A stretch of DNA of 59,293 bases from Streptomyces sp. S3(2020). GTDB taxonomy: Bacteria > Actinomycetota > Actinomycetes > Streptomycetales > Streptomycetaceae. The stretch covers positions 1 through 59,293 of the forward strand of contig NZ_JABERD010000040.1 in the NCBI RefSeq assembly GCF_013044505.1, in the 5' to 3' direction. Position numbers and translations under genes: made by a program. The notes under the pieces were generated by a model, which saw only the letters and a program-made list of their open reading frames with translations, was not told where the DNA came from and did no database searches. This document shows positions 25,868 to 34,168 of this stretch, piece after piece. Position 1 is the stretch's first letter. Each line of letters opens with the position of its first letter.

Positions 25868-27405
25868 TGCCGGACTGGACCTATCACCCGCTGCAGCAAG
25901 CGGCCGCCGCGGTCCTCGGCCGACGCCGCTCGCAGCGCACCGCGCTGGGGCTGCTGGCCCGGATCGGCTCCCGCCCCGCAGGCGCGCGGCTGATCGCCCA
26001 GGGATTCGGTCACCGTCATCCGCCGCGGGAACTCGCCGGGGACATCGTCGGCGTACCCGTGACCGTCCGCCTCGGCATATCCGTCCCGCCCTCGCTCGCC
26101 CGCGAAGCGGTACACGCCATGCCCCCGCTCGGGGCCGGTGTCGTCGAGGTGGGGCCCGTCTCGGCGGCCGACGCGGACACCGTACGCGAGGCCGCCGCCG
26201 GCCGGACGATCCCGCTGGTCGTCCGCGCCTGCGACCCCGAGACCGAGGCCGCCCTCAAACCCCACGTCGACGGGTTCACCACCGGCGACGATCCGCACGT
26301 GGTCCGCGTGTCCGACCCGTCGGTCACCGCCGCGGCCACCGCCCTCCAGGAGCCGGGCACCGTCGTCCTCGCCCGGCCTGCGGTGCTCGTCGGCTCCGGG
26401 CCGGGCTGGTTCGCCCGGGTCACCGAGGCGGCCACGCCGACCGCGCCCGCTCCGGGCCTGCGGGACGTCGGCCTGGACCCCCGCCGCTGGCCCGCCTGGT
26501 GGTGGGCGCTGCTCGTCGGGCTCGGGATGACGGGGGGCGGGCTCGGGGCCGCGGCGATCACCCTCGGGCCGGTGCTGCTCTGGTACGACCGCGACTACCT
26601 CGGTATGACCCTGCACGACCTGCACCACGCCAACCACCACCTCGTGCACTTCCTCCAGCACGACCGGATCACCATGGCCGGCACGATGGTGGCGATCGGC
26701 GCCCTCTACACCGGCCTCGCCGTGGGCGGCATCAGACGCGGCTGGCCCTGGGCCCGCGAGGTGTACCTGTTGTCCGGGGCGATCGGCTTCCCCACCTTGT
26801 TCTACTTCCTGGTCACCGGCTTCGTGGAACCCCTGCACACGGCCACCACCCTCGTCCTGTTCCCGATGTTCGTGGCCGGGGTCCGCCGCACCCCGCACCG
26901 ACCACGCTGGCGCCTGGCGCCCGAGGGACCGGAGCCGGAACGCCGACGGGCACTGACCGGCCAGCTCCTCCTGATCGTCACGGGAGCCGGGCTGTTCGTC
27001 GGCGGAGCCGTGATCTCCGTGGTCGGCCTGACCGGCGTCTTCGTACCCACCGACCTGACCTTCCTGGGCACCAGCGCGCAGACGCTGGAAGCCGTCAATC
27101 CCCGGCTCGTGCCGTTCGTCGCCCACGACCGCGCGGGGTTCGGCGGGGCCCTGATGTCCGCGGCGGTGGCGATCCTCCTGCTCAGCGCGTGGGGCTGGCG
27201 GCGGGGTGAGGCCTGGGTGTTCTGGACCCTGGCCGCGGCGGCGACGGCCGGCTTCCTGCCCGCCGTCGTCGTCCACGGAGTGATCCACTACACCGACTTC
27301 ATCCACCTCGCGCCGGTCTACATCGGCATCGTCCTCACCGGCACCGGCCTACTGCTCGCGCGCCCGTACCTCTGCGCCAGGACGCCGGCCCCGCTGGACG
27401 ACTGA
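25867..27405 (+). CDS. DHODH-like domain fused to a polytopic membrane domain
   Basis: 512 residues. Residues 1-~200 read like the start of a quinone-type dihydroorotate dehydrogenase barrel: YHPLQQAAAAVLGRRRSQRTALGLL..., then ELAGDIVGVPVTVRLGISVPPSLAREAVHAMPPLGAGVVEVGPVS. The FMN-site Lys/Asn pattern is not evident and the barrel is short. From ~205 on there are about 8 membrane helices, with a His-rich stretch LHDLHHANHHLVHFLQHDR at ~252-270 that could bind metal, as in membrane desaturases or hydroxylases. It is coupled to the FAD monooxygenase gene. Function unknown; the two-part architecture is my reading of weak similarity. Confidence 0.6.
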   Translation: MPDWTYHPLQQAAAAVLGRRRSQRTALGLLARIGSRPAGARLIAQGFGHRHPPRELAGDIVGVPVTVRLGISVPPSLAREAVHAMPPLGAGVVEVGPVSAADADTVREAAAGRTIPLVVRACDPETEAALKPHVDGFTTGDDPHVVRVSDPSVTAAATALQEPGTVVLARPAVLVGSGPGWFARVTEAATPTAPAPGLRDVGLDPRRWPAWWWALLVGLGMTGGGLGAAAITLGPVLLWYDRDYLGMTLHDLHHANHHLVHFLQHDRITMAGTMVAIGALYTGLAVGGIRRGWPWAREVYLLSGAIGFPTLFYFLVTGFVEPLHTATTLVLFPMFVAGVRRTPHRPRWRLAPEGPEPERRRALTGQLLLIVTGAGLFVGGAVISVVGLTGVFVPTDLTFLGTSAQTLEAVNPRLVPFVAHDRAGFGGALMSAAVAILLLSAWGWRRGEAWVFWTLAAAATAGFLPAVVVHGVIHYTDFIHLAPVYIGIVLTGTGLLLARPYLCARTPAPLDD

Positions 27406-27420
27406 CGGTCGGCCGCCGGC

Positions 27421-28557
27421 TCATGGGGCCTGCTTGGCCTGGGTGAACGCGGCGACCAGACCCTGGGCCGTGTTGTTCTCGGAGTCGATCCGGTGGAGTT
27501 CGGCACCCTCGAACGTGGCGACCTCGGCGCTGCGGCGGAACATGGCCTGTTCGTACTCGGTGAGCGCGGCCTCGATGTCGTCGGGGTGCGCGGCAAGGGC
27601 TCGGCCGAGTTCGGCGCCGTCGAGCATGGCCAGGTTGGCGCCCTCGCCGTTCGGGGCCGCGAGGTGGGCGGCGTCGCCGACGAGCGTCACCCCCGGTACC
27701 CGGTCCCACCGAAGCCCGGCCGGCAGCGCGTAGTGGGGGCGCAGGACCGGCGCGGTGTCGCCGTCCGTGATCAGTGCGGTCAGTTCGGGTGCCCAGCCGG
27801 CGAATTCCTGGGCGATCCTCGCCGTGGCCGCGGCGGCATCGGTGAAGTCGATCGCGGCGAACCACTCGTGCGGCTTGCTCAGCGCCACGTAGGTGTGCAG
27901 CGTGTCGCCGCTTTCCCGGTGGGCGAAGATCTCCCTGCCCGGGGAGGGCGCCATCAGCGACCCACCGCCGACCGCCTTCGCGCAGACGGGGTGGCGGGTG
28001 TCGGCGTCGAACAGGTAGGTCTCGACGAACGACGTGCCGACGTACTCGGGTACGGCCGTGGAGAGCAGCGGCCGCACCCGTGACCACGCACCGTCCGCGC
28101 CGATCAGCAGGCTGGTGACGACGGTGGTGCCGTCGGTGAACGTCACCTCGTGGCGGCCCTCGCCGAGGGCACGGGTGCCGTCGGCCTTGTGTCCCCATCG
28201 GACGGTGCCGGCCGGGAGGGAATCGAGCAGGATCCGCCGCAGTTCACTGCGCTGCGCCTCGGGGCGTCCGCCGGTGCCGTCGTCGCCCTCCTCGAACAGG
28301 ACGGTCCCGTCCCGGTCGAGGACCCGCATCGCCTGGCGGCCCTCCAGGACGATGGCCTGGAACTCGTCCAGCAGGCCGGCCGCTTCGAGGGCGAGCTGTC
28401 CGTTGTAGTCGTGGATGTCGAGCATCCCGCCCTGTGTCCGCGCCGACGGGGAGGACTCGGCCTCGTGGACCGAGACCGGGATGCCGTGGACGTGCAGGAC
28501 ACGGGCCAGCGTGAGTCCGCCGAGTCCGGCGCCGATGATCGTGACAGGTGTGCGCAT
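27421..28557 (-). CDS. TetX-like FAD-dependent monooxygenase
   Basis: 378 residues from an ATG with GGAG 5 bases upstream. It has the FAD-binding start TIIGAGLGGLTLARVLHVHGIPVSVHE, GGMLDIHDYNGQLALEAAGLL (as in TetX-group enzymes), the Arg motif QRSELRRILLDSL, LLIGADGAWSRVR and VTLVGDAAHLAAPNGEGANLAMLDG. The length and motif spacing match tetracycline-inactivating and related flavin hydroxylases of antibiotic producers. Whether it attacks tetracyclines is unproven. It stands alone, convergent with the DHODH-like membrane gene. Confidence 0.87.
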   Translation of the reverse strand: MRTPVTIIGAGLGGLTLARVLHVHGIPVSVHEAESSPSARTQGGMLDIHDYNGQLALEAAGLLDEFQAIVLEGRQAMRVLDRDGTVLFEEGDDGTGGRPEAQRSELRRILLDSLPAGTVRWGHKADGTRALGEGRHEVTFTDGTTVVTSLLIGADGAWSRVRPLLSTAVPEYVGTSFVETYLFDADTRHPVCAKAVGGGSLMAPSPGREIFAHRESGDTLHTYVALSKPHEWFAAIDFTDAAAATARIAQEFAGWAPELTALITDGDTAPVLRPHYALPAGLRWDRVPGVTLVGDAAHLAAPNGEGANLAMLDGAELGRALAAHPDDIEAALTEYEQAMFRRSAEVATFEGAELHRIDSENNTAQGLVAAFTQAKQAP

Positions 28558-28829
28558 GGTGGCTCCTCGGGAATCGGGCCGCCCGGTGATCTCCGGCCGG
28601 CCTCCTCCGGAAAGATCCCAACGCCCACCGACAAGCCACCTACATCGCACCCACAGTCCCCGACAACCGGCCTGCACCACACCGCTGATGATCGTGACAG
28701 AGGTCTGGCCCGCCGCTACGGGGGAGAGCGACGGGCCAGTACCTCCACAGTGCCACAGGCGCGCACGAGATGTGCCGTGTCACGGGAAAGCGCCACCGCT
28801 CACGAGGCCCAGAAGGCCGGAAATGCACC

Positions 28830-28861
28830 GAGCCCGCCCCGGACGCATCCGGGACGGGCTC
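28830..28861 (-). terminator. 14-bp hairpin terminator of tRNA-like gene, copy 2
   Basis: Arms 28830-28843 and 28848-28861 (outer GAGCCCG/CGGGCTC) pair over 14 bp with one mismatch, starting nine bases past the discriminator base. It is positioned as after copy 1 although the stem sequence differs, which supports a discrete transcript. Confidence 0.65.
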
Positions 28862-28869
28862 GATCGTGG

Positions 28870-28939
28870 AGCGCCGGGCAGGCCTTGCACCTGCATCTCC
28901 CCGCAGGAAGCGGGACGTCTTTCCTTGGACCACCAACGC
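28870..28939 (-). tRNA. Unusual tRNA-Gly(UCC)-like RNA, copy 2
   Basis: 70 nt, folding like copy 1 with the same acceptor stem GCGTTGG/CCGGCGC, U73, D-loop AAGGAA, anticodon loop CTTCCTG (UCC, U37) and T-arm GCAGG-TGCAAGG-CCTGC with G55. A 3' CCA is encoded (28869-28867). Changes relative to copy 1 are few: the anticodon stem TCCCG/CGGGG still pairs through U-G, the variable loop is AGAT, and the D-stem GTCC/AGAC has one mismatch. Conservation of the promoter box, leader and cloverleaf against freely changing terminators argues that the RNA is functional. It lies just downstream of the Ser/Thr kinase gene on the same strand but has its own promoter-like box. Confidence 0.7.
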
Positions 28940-28980
28940 ACAACCAGGAACCAGGAGTTCTGGCGACCGGCTCAAGATCA

Positions 28981-28986
28981 AGCATA
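28981..28986 (-). promoter_or_regulatory. -10-like box of tRNA-like gene, copy 2
   Basis: TATGCT on the minus strand, 42 bases before the mature tRNA 5' end, exactly as far as TAAGCT in copy 1 and in the same conserved context (GCTTGATC). The leader can form a CCAG...CTGG hairpin. No clear -35. Confidence 0.5.
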
Positions 28987-29018
28987 GCGGATGCACGACA
29001 GCGGACCGCACATAGCTG

Positions 29019-30725
29019 TCAGTCCTCCGCCGGGTTCACATCCGTCACTTTGCCCTTGGTGTCGGTCTGCAGGTAGCCGGAACGGCCGTACTTGTCCGAG
29101 AAGTAGACGGACAGTCCGAACGTAGGCTCGAAGACATTGGGTTGGCGCACCAGCACATAACGGGTCTCGACATTCTTGACGTTCAGCTTCTTCTCCGCCT
29201 CTTCCAGGAGAGCGGGAATCTTGTCCCAGCTGAAGTCTTCGGGGGCGAAGGGTTTGTAGCCACTCGGCATGGTGCTGTCGATGATGCTCTTCTCCGCACC
29301 CGTGCCCGGGCGGTAGTCGTACGTCTCGTACGCGGAGTCGCTGCCGTCGACCATCATCCAGGCTGTCACGTATTCGTCGTAGACGGAGAAGGCGCCGAAT
29401 CTCTTCCGGCCGCTCTCCTTCTCCAACGCCTTGATGGCGATGCGGATGTTGGCCGGGGTGAGCATGCTCCCGGTCGTGGTCTCCTTCGCATCCGATCCGG
29501 TGGAGGCCGAGCCCGACGTGGGTGTCGAGGAGGACGTGGGTGTCGAGGACGACGAGGACGTCGAAGGGCCGCCCGTGCTCAGGTCGGCGGTGCCGCCGTC
29601 CAGGGGCAGCAGCCACCACAGCAGGGCTACGGCGCCGACGAGCGAGGTGCCTGACAAGCCCAGCAGCACGGGGCGGTTCGGGGTGCGTCGGCGTGGCGCT
29701 CGGGCGGGACCGACCACCGACTGGGGAGCCGTCGGTCCTGATACAGGCCGGCCGGTCGCGGGGCCGAATCCAGGCGGGGTGGCAGGTGCTCCGGGGTACG
29801 AAGGGCTCGTGGGCGTGGACGGCGCGGCCAGCGGGTAGGAGGTGGGCTCGTCGCGCGGGGCGGTCGGGCCGGTCGTCGGCTCCGCCTCGATCACGGCCAG
29901 TCTGCGGTCCAGGACCGCGGCGGAGGCCCGCGCCGCCGGGTCGCGGACCAGCACGCTCATCAGGACGTCGCCGAGAAGGCCGGCCCGCACCGGCGGTGGC
30001 ACCTCCTCGTGGAGGACGGCGGCGAGGGTGGCCAGGGTGCTGCCCCGGCGCAGCGGGTGGTGACCCTCCACCGCGTTGTAGAGCATCATCGCCAGCGACC
30101 AGAGGTCGGACGCGGGTCCGCCCTCGTGGCCCGAGATGCGCTCCGGTGCCATGAAGTCGGGTGTGCCGATGATGGAGCCGGTGGCGGTGAGGCTGGTCGT
30201 CTCACGGATCGCGGCGATACCGAAGTCGGTGAGGACGGGGCGTCCGTCCGGCCGTAGCAGGACATTGGCGGGCTTGACGTCCCGGTGCTGGATTCCGGCG
30301 TCGTGCGCGGCGGTCAGCGCGGCGAGTACCCCGCGGCCTATGCGTGCCGCCTCGGCCGGGGACATCGGCCCTTGGGCCAGCCGGTCGGCGAGCGAGCCGC
30401 CACCGACCAGTTCCATCACGATCCACGGGTAGGTGCCCTCGCCGCCGTCGACGATGTGGTGGATGGTGACGACGTTGGGATGGTCGATCCGGGCCAGGGC
30501 CCTGGCCTCGCGCAGGACGCGCTCGCGCAGCATCCGTGCGGCCTCGGGGTCGTACTCGGCAAGATCGCGGTCCGGAGGGCGGACCTCCTTGATCGCCACC
30601 AGCCGGTGCAGGACCAGGTCCCTGGCCCGCCAGACCATGCCCATCCCACCGCCGCCGAGGCGGGCCTCCAACTCGAAGCGCCCGTCGACGACTCGTCTGC
30701 CGGGACCTCCGTCTGCCTCACTCAT
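29019..30725 (-). CDS. Transmembrane Ser/Thr protein kinase with unknown sensor domain
   Basis: 568 residues. Kinase domain 14-~275: glycine loop LGGGGMGMVWRA, Lys46 (AIKEV), HRDVKPAN (Asp149), DFG (Asp167) and APE. Then a Pro/Ala/Thr linker, one TM helix (~351-374), a Ser/Thr-rich stalk and about 145 external residues (422-568) that are not PASTA repeats. This external domain is rich in Tyr and Lys with no Cys and I do not recognise it. The ATG at 30725 lacks a Shine-Dalgarno, but TAAGCT ends 7 bases upstream, so a leaderless start is likely; an in-frame ATG at 30755 is possible. Confidence 0.9.
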   Translation of the reverse strand: MSEADGGPGRRVVDGRFELEARLGGGGMGMVWRARDLVLHRLVAIKEVRPPDRDLAEYDPEAARMLRERVLREARALARIDHPNVVTIHHIVDGGEGTYPWIVMELVGGGSLADRLAQGPMSPAEAARIGRGVLAALTAAHDAGIQHRDVKPANVLLRPDGRPVLTDFGIAAIRETTSLTATGSIIGTPDFMAPERISGHEGGPASDLWSLAMMLYNAVEGHHPLRRGSTLATLAAVLHEEVPPPVRAGLLGDVLMSVLVRDPAARASAAVLDRRLAVIEAEPTTGPTAPRDEPTSYPLAAPSTPTSPSYPGAPATPPGFGPATGRPVSGPTAPQSVVGPARAPRRRTPNRPVLLGLSGTSLVGAVALLWWLLPLDGGTADLSTGGPSTSSSSSTPTSSSTPTSGSASTGSDAKETTTGSMLTPANIRIAIKALEKESGRKRFGAFSVYDEYVTAWMMVDGSDSAYETYDYRPGTGAEKSIIDSTMPSGYKPFAPEDFSWDKIPALLEEAEKKLNVKNVETRYVLVRQPNVFEPTFGLSVYFSDKYGRSGYLQTDTKGKVTDVNPAED

Positions 30726-30794
30726 GGGCGGGAGCTTAGTTTGCGCCACCGACATCGCTCGACCCGGTACGGCGGTGAAGGCGGTGTCCCGGTT

Positions 30795-30814
30795 CCGTGC
30801 CGTGCCGTGCCGTG
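30795..30814. repeat. Four tandem CCGTG pentamers
   Basis: CCGTG repeats four times in the 208-base space between the kinase start and the small membrane protein gene. It is a short microsatellite-like run with no visible function. The rest of 30726-30933 holds no gene that I recognise. Confidence 0.6.
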
Positions 30815-30933
30815 CCACCACGTCGACCACTTCCTCGGTCCTCAGACTGACGCCGAGGTATCGCTCAGGATCCGAAGGGCCGAGCCATACGTCCCCCTGC
30901 CAGGCGGGCGTCTTCGCTCATGGGGCGAGCCGT

Positions 30934-31149
30934 TCAGCCAACGTCCCGCTTCTCGAGTGCCCGCCGCCGCTTCGGTGAGGGAAGCGCACGATCGAGGATC
31001 GCGCCCACGGCGGTCGCCGCGCCCACGATCAACAAGGCGATCGAGAGGACACGCAGCCCTCCCTCGCCGTACAGGGCCTGGTAGCCGAACCAAGCCACGG
31101 CGATGCAGGACATCAGGCCACTGCCGATTCGCCTGAGGGGCGGCGTCAT
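30934..31149 (-). CDS. Small two-helix membrane protein
   Basis: 71 residues from an ATG with AGGAG 5 bases upstream. Two hydrophobic helices (about 12-27 and 33-52: GLMSCIAVAWFGYQAL and LRVLSIALLIVGAATAVGAIL) and a strongly basic C-terminus SPKRRRALEKRDVG. No known family. It diverges from the DNA ligase gene, 118 bases between starts, and lies upstream of the kinase gene on the same strand. Confidence 0.65.
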   Translation of the reverse strand: MTPPLRRIGSGLMSCIAVAWFGYQALYGEGGLRVLSIALLIVGAATAVGAILDRALPSPKRRRALEKRDVG

Positions 31150-31267
31150 GCGCACTCCTGAGTCAGGTACGTCAGGTACGCCCTTCAAGCAGGGCACCTG
31201 AGTGTGGCACGGGCCGGCCGCGCGGACCGTGGCGGCATTGTCAGTGGTGGCAGGCAGGATGATGACC

Positions 31268-33364
31268 ATGACGACACCAGCTGTACAGATCGTGGATGCC
31301 GCCGCCTACGCGCAGGCGGTCGAGGATGCGGTGAAGGCCGCGGCCGCCTATTACGAGGGCGGCACCTCACGCCTGGACGACGATGCCTACGACCGGCTGG
31401 TGCGTGGCATCGCGGCGTGGGAGGCCGAGCATCCCGATGAGGTGCTGCCCGACTCTCCGTCGGGGAAGGTCGCCGGCGGGGCCGTGGAGGGGGATGTTCC
31501 GCACACGGTGGCGATGCTGAGTCTGGACAACGTGTTCTCGCCGGAGGAGTTCACCGCCTGGACCGCCTCGCTGGCCCGGCGCATCGACCACGACGTCACC
31601 CGCTTCAGTGTCGAGCCGAAGCTCGACGGTCTGGCGATCGCCGCCCGCTACACCCACGGCCGCCTGAGACAGCTGATCACGCGCGGCGACGGGACCGCCG
31701 GAGAGGACGTCTCGCACGCGATCGGCACCATCGAGGGGCTCCCGGAGGAGCTCTCCGAGCCGGTCACCGTGGAGGTGCGCGGCGAGATCCTGATGACCAC
31801 GGCGCAGTTCGAGCACGCCAACGAGGTGCGTACCGCGCACGGCGGGCAGCCCTTCGCCAATCCGCGCAACGCCGCGGCGGGCACTCTGCGCGCCAAGGAG
31901 CGCGCCTACACCGTGCCGATGACCTTCTTCGGCTACGGCCTGCTCCCCCTGCCCGACACCCGTCCGGAACTGGCGGAGCAACTCGGCGAGAGCGCGCACA
32001 GCGGCCTGATGGCGAGGGCCGCCGGGCTCGGCGTGAACACCACCGCGACGACCGCCGTGCCCGGCAGCACCGCCGACACCGTCGAGCAGGTCCTGACGCG
32101 GGTCCAGGAGATCGCGGCCCTGCGTGCGGAGCTGCCGTTCGGGATCGACGGGGTCGTCATCAAGGCCGACCTGGCCGTCGACCAGCAGAGCGCCGGCTCC
32201 GGCTCACGCGCCCCGCGCTGGGCGATCGCCTACAAGCTCCCCGCCGTCGAGAAGGTCACCCGGCTGCTCGATGTGGAGTGGAACGTGGGCCGCACCGGCA
32301 TCATCGCGCCCCGCGCCGTCCTGGAACCGGTGGAGATCGACGGCTCCACCATCACCTACGCCACCCTGCACAACCCCGCCGACATCACCCGCCGCGATCT
32401 GCGTCTGGGCGACCACGTCATGGTCTACCGCGCGGGCGACGTCATCCCCCGCATCGAGGCTCCCGTCGCCCATCTGCGTACCGGCGACGAACAGCCGATC
32501 GTCTTCCCCGAGGTGTGCCCGCGCTGCGGCTCCGCCATCGACACCAGCGAACAGCGCTGGCGCTGCGAGAACGGCCGCAACTGCCATCTGGTCGCCTCCC
32601 TGTCCTACGCCGCGGGGCGCGACCAGCTCGACATCGAGGGCCTCGGCCACACCCGTGTCGTCCAACTCGTCGACGCCGGCCTGGTCGCCGACCTCGCCGA
32701 CCTGTTCACTCTCACCCGCGAGCAACTCCTGGCCCTGGAACGGATGGGTGACACCAGCACCGACAACCTCCTCTCCGCGCTGTCCACGGCCAAGGAGCAG
32801 CCGCTGTCACGGGTGCTGTGCGCGCTCGGGGTGCGCGGTACCGGCCGGTCCATGTCCCGTCGTATCGCCCGCTACTTCGCCACCATGGACCACATCCGGG
32901 CCGCCGACGCCGAAGCGATGCAGCAGGTCGACGGCATCGGCACCGAGAAGGCGCCCTCCATCGTCGCCGAACTCGCCGAACTCGCCCCGCTCATCGACAA
33001 GCTCGCCGCGGCCGGGGTGAACATGACCGAACCGGGCGCCACCCCGCCGGTCCCGGCAGACGGCAACACCGCGGACGCCGCGGACACCGACGCAGACGTT
33101 CCAGGCGCGGAGCTGCCCCTCGCGGGGATGGCCGTCGTGGTCACCGGTTCCATGACCGGCGCGCTGGAGAAGCTCTCCCGCAACGAGATGAACGAGCTCA
33201 TCGAACGCGCCGGAGGCCGCTCCTCCTCCAGCGTCTCCAAGAAGACCACCCTGGTCGTCGCCGGAGACGGCGCCGGTTCCAAGCGAGCCAAAGCCGAGGA
33301 CCTCGGCATCCGTCTGGCCACCCCGGACGAATTCGCCACCCTCATCGCCGACTTCCTCGCCTGA
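31268..33364 (+). CDS. NAD-dependent DNA ligase, LigA type
   Basis: 698 residues from the third of three close ATGs (AGGA 7 bases upstream). Domain order is that of LigA: Ia region, adenylation domain with nucleophile Lys118 in EPKLDGLAI (most LigA have KIDG), [24 protein letters not shown] and [11 protein letters not shown] fold; four-Cys zinc finger CPRCG...RCENGRNC; HhH; and a C-terminal BRCT domain ([14 protein letters not shown]...). All catalytic elements are intact. The sequence looks divergent from the housekeeping actinobacterial LigA I know, so this may be a second ligase; the window cannot prove it. Confidence 0.9.
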   Translation: MTTPAVQIVDAAAYAQAVEDAVKAAAAYYEGGTSRLDDDAYDRLVRGIAAWEAEHPDEVLPDSPSGKVAGGAVEGDVPHTVAMLSLDNVFSPEEFTAWTASLARRIDHDVTRFSVEPKLDGLAIAARYTHGRLRQLITRGDGTAGEDVSHAIGTIEGLPEELSEPVTVEVRGEILMTTAQFEHANEVRTAHGGQPFANPRNAAAGTLRAKERAYTVPMTFFGYGLLPLPDTRPELAEQLGESAHSGLMARAAGLGVNTTATTAVPGSTADTVEQVLTRVQEIAALRAELPFGIDGVVIKADLAVDQQSAGSGSRAPRWAIAYKLPAVEKVTRLLDVEWNVGRTGIIAPRAVLEPVEIDGSTITYATLHNPADITRRDLRLGDHVMVYRAGDVIPRIEAPVAHLRTGDEQPIVFPEVCPRCGSAIDTSEQRWRCENGRNCHLVASLSYAAGRDQLDIEGLGHTRVVQLVDAGLVADLADLFTLTREQLLALERMGDTSTDNLLSALSTAKEQPLSRVLCALGVRGTGRSMSRRIARYFATMDHIRAADAEAMQQVDGIGTEKAPSIVAELAELAPLIDKLAAAGVNMTEPGATPPVPADGNTADAADTDADVPGAELPLAGMAVVVTGSMTGALEKLSRNEMNELIERAGGRSSSSVSKKTTLVVAGDGAGSKRAKAEDLGIRLATPDEFATLIADFLA

Positions 33365-33467
33365 CACGCGACAGGCGCAGTCGTGCGGACGGGTACGCGC
33401 TCAGTACGTCCGGCATCTCAACGGCAAGCCACCGGCATGTCAGGGGCGGCAAGTAGCCTCGGGCGGC

Positions 33468-33944
33468 ATGGGGATCGAGATCGATGTAGTGGTGGGGCAC
33501 CCGGTCGACGACGAGGTGGAGCGGGTGCTCGGGCTGGCCGAGGCGGTCGACGAGCCCGTCACTGTCACGTTCCTGTGGGAGGGGCGCGAGGAGGCGGAAC
33601 GCGCGGTGCTGGTGCCCGCGGCCATGCTGGCGCTCTGGGAGCACTGGGCACCCACCGCCTATCCGTCGGGCGGCGCCGGGGAAGCGGACCGGGCTGTGGC
33701 GGAGGAGGAGAGGGAACTTGCCCACCCTGCCGAGTTCGGCGCGTTCACTCTCTATCGCCGTCGAGCAGGAGGGCGCACAGCGGTCGCCCGTGGAGGCGTC
33801 GTCGTCGCCGAGCTCCTGGACCCCGCCGAGGCGCACTGGCTCCGGGAGAAAGCGCGGGACGTCCGCCAAGGGTTCATGGGTCCGCAGCAGAGGGCGGCGT
33901 TCGAGGACTTCCTGGCCCGGCAGGCATCCTCTGATGAGAGGTGA
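33468..33944 (+). CDS. Uncharacterised acidic protein
   Basis: 158 residues, acidic and without membrane segments; a helical C-terminus (EAHWLREKARDVRQGFMGPQQRAAFEDFLARQ). No ribosome site precedes the ATG, but TAGCCT ends 8 bases upstream, suggesting a leaderless transcript. Good third-position GC bias supports a real gene. No family recognised; it lies 103 bases after the ligase gene. Confidence 0.65.
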   Translation: MGIEIDVVVGHPVDDEVERVLGLAEAVDEPVTVTFLWEGREEAERAVLVPAAMLALWEHWAPTAYPSGGAGEADRAVAEEERELAHPAEFGAFTLYRRRAGGRTAVARGGVVVAELLDPAEAHWLREKARDVRQGFMGPQQRAAFEDFLARQASSDER

Positions 33945-34074
33945 CGTACCGGTACATGCCGCGCACCCGCACCCGCACCCGCACCGCTAACCAAACACAT
34001 GTTCCCATCCGGGCGACGGAGCCTCGGCATGATCGCGCGGGGCCCGGACCAGCGGGCCGCCGGGTGTCCGCTGG

Positions 34075-34080
34075 TAAAAT
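34075..34080 (+). promoter_or_regulatory. Extended -10 box of DEAD-box helicase gene
   Basis: TGGTAAAAT gives an extended -10 (TGN plus TAAAAT) that stands out in this GC-rich sequence; no good -35 is visible. Transcription from about 34087 would give an ~80-base leader holding the hairpin at 34103-34130. Confidence 0.5.
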
Positions 34081-34102
34081 GGGGTCACGCTTCGACATCG
34101 AC

Positions 34103-34130
34103 GGGGCCCGTACCAAGGGGTACGGGCCCC
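34103..34130 (+). promoter_or_regulatory. 12-bp leader hairpin before helicase gene
   Basis: GGGGCCCGTACC (34103-34114) and its perfect complement (34119-34130) with loop AAGG. It sits between the predicted promoter and the ribosome site of the helicase gene, 38 bases before the ATG. It could attenuate transcription or respond to cold or helicase activity; alternatively it terminates upstream read-through. Confidence 0.6.
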
Positions 34131-34168
34131 GGATCGTTCCGGGGCGCCACTTCAGGAAGGTTCCCCTC

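Noticed and set aside
28770..29015. Plus-strand peptide reading through the tRNA-like repeat
   Set aside because: The similarity between the two loci follows base-paired RNA structure and flanking promoter/terminator, not codons; the frame is not preserved outside the RNA.
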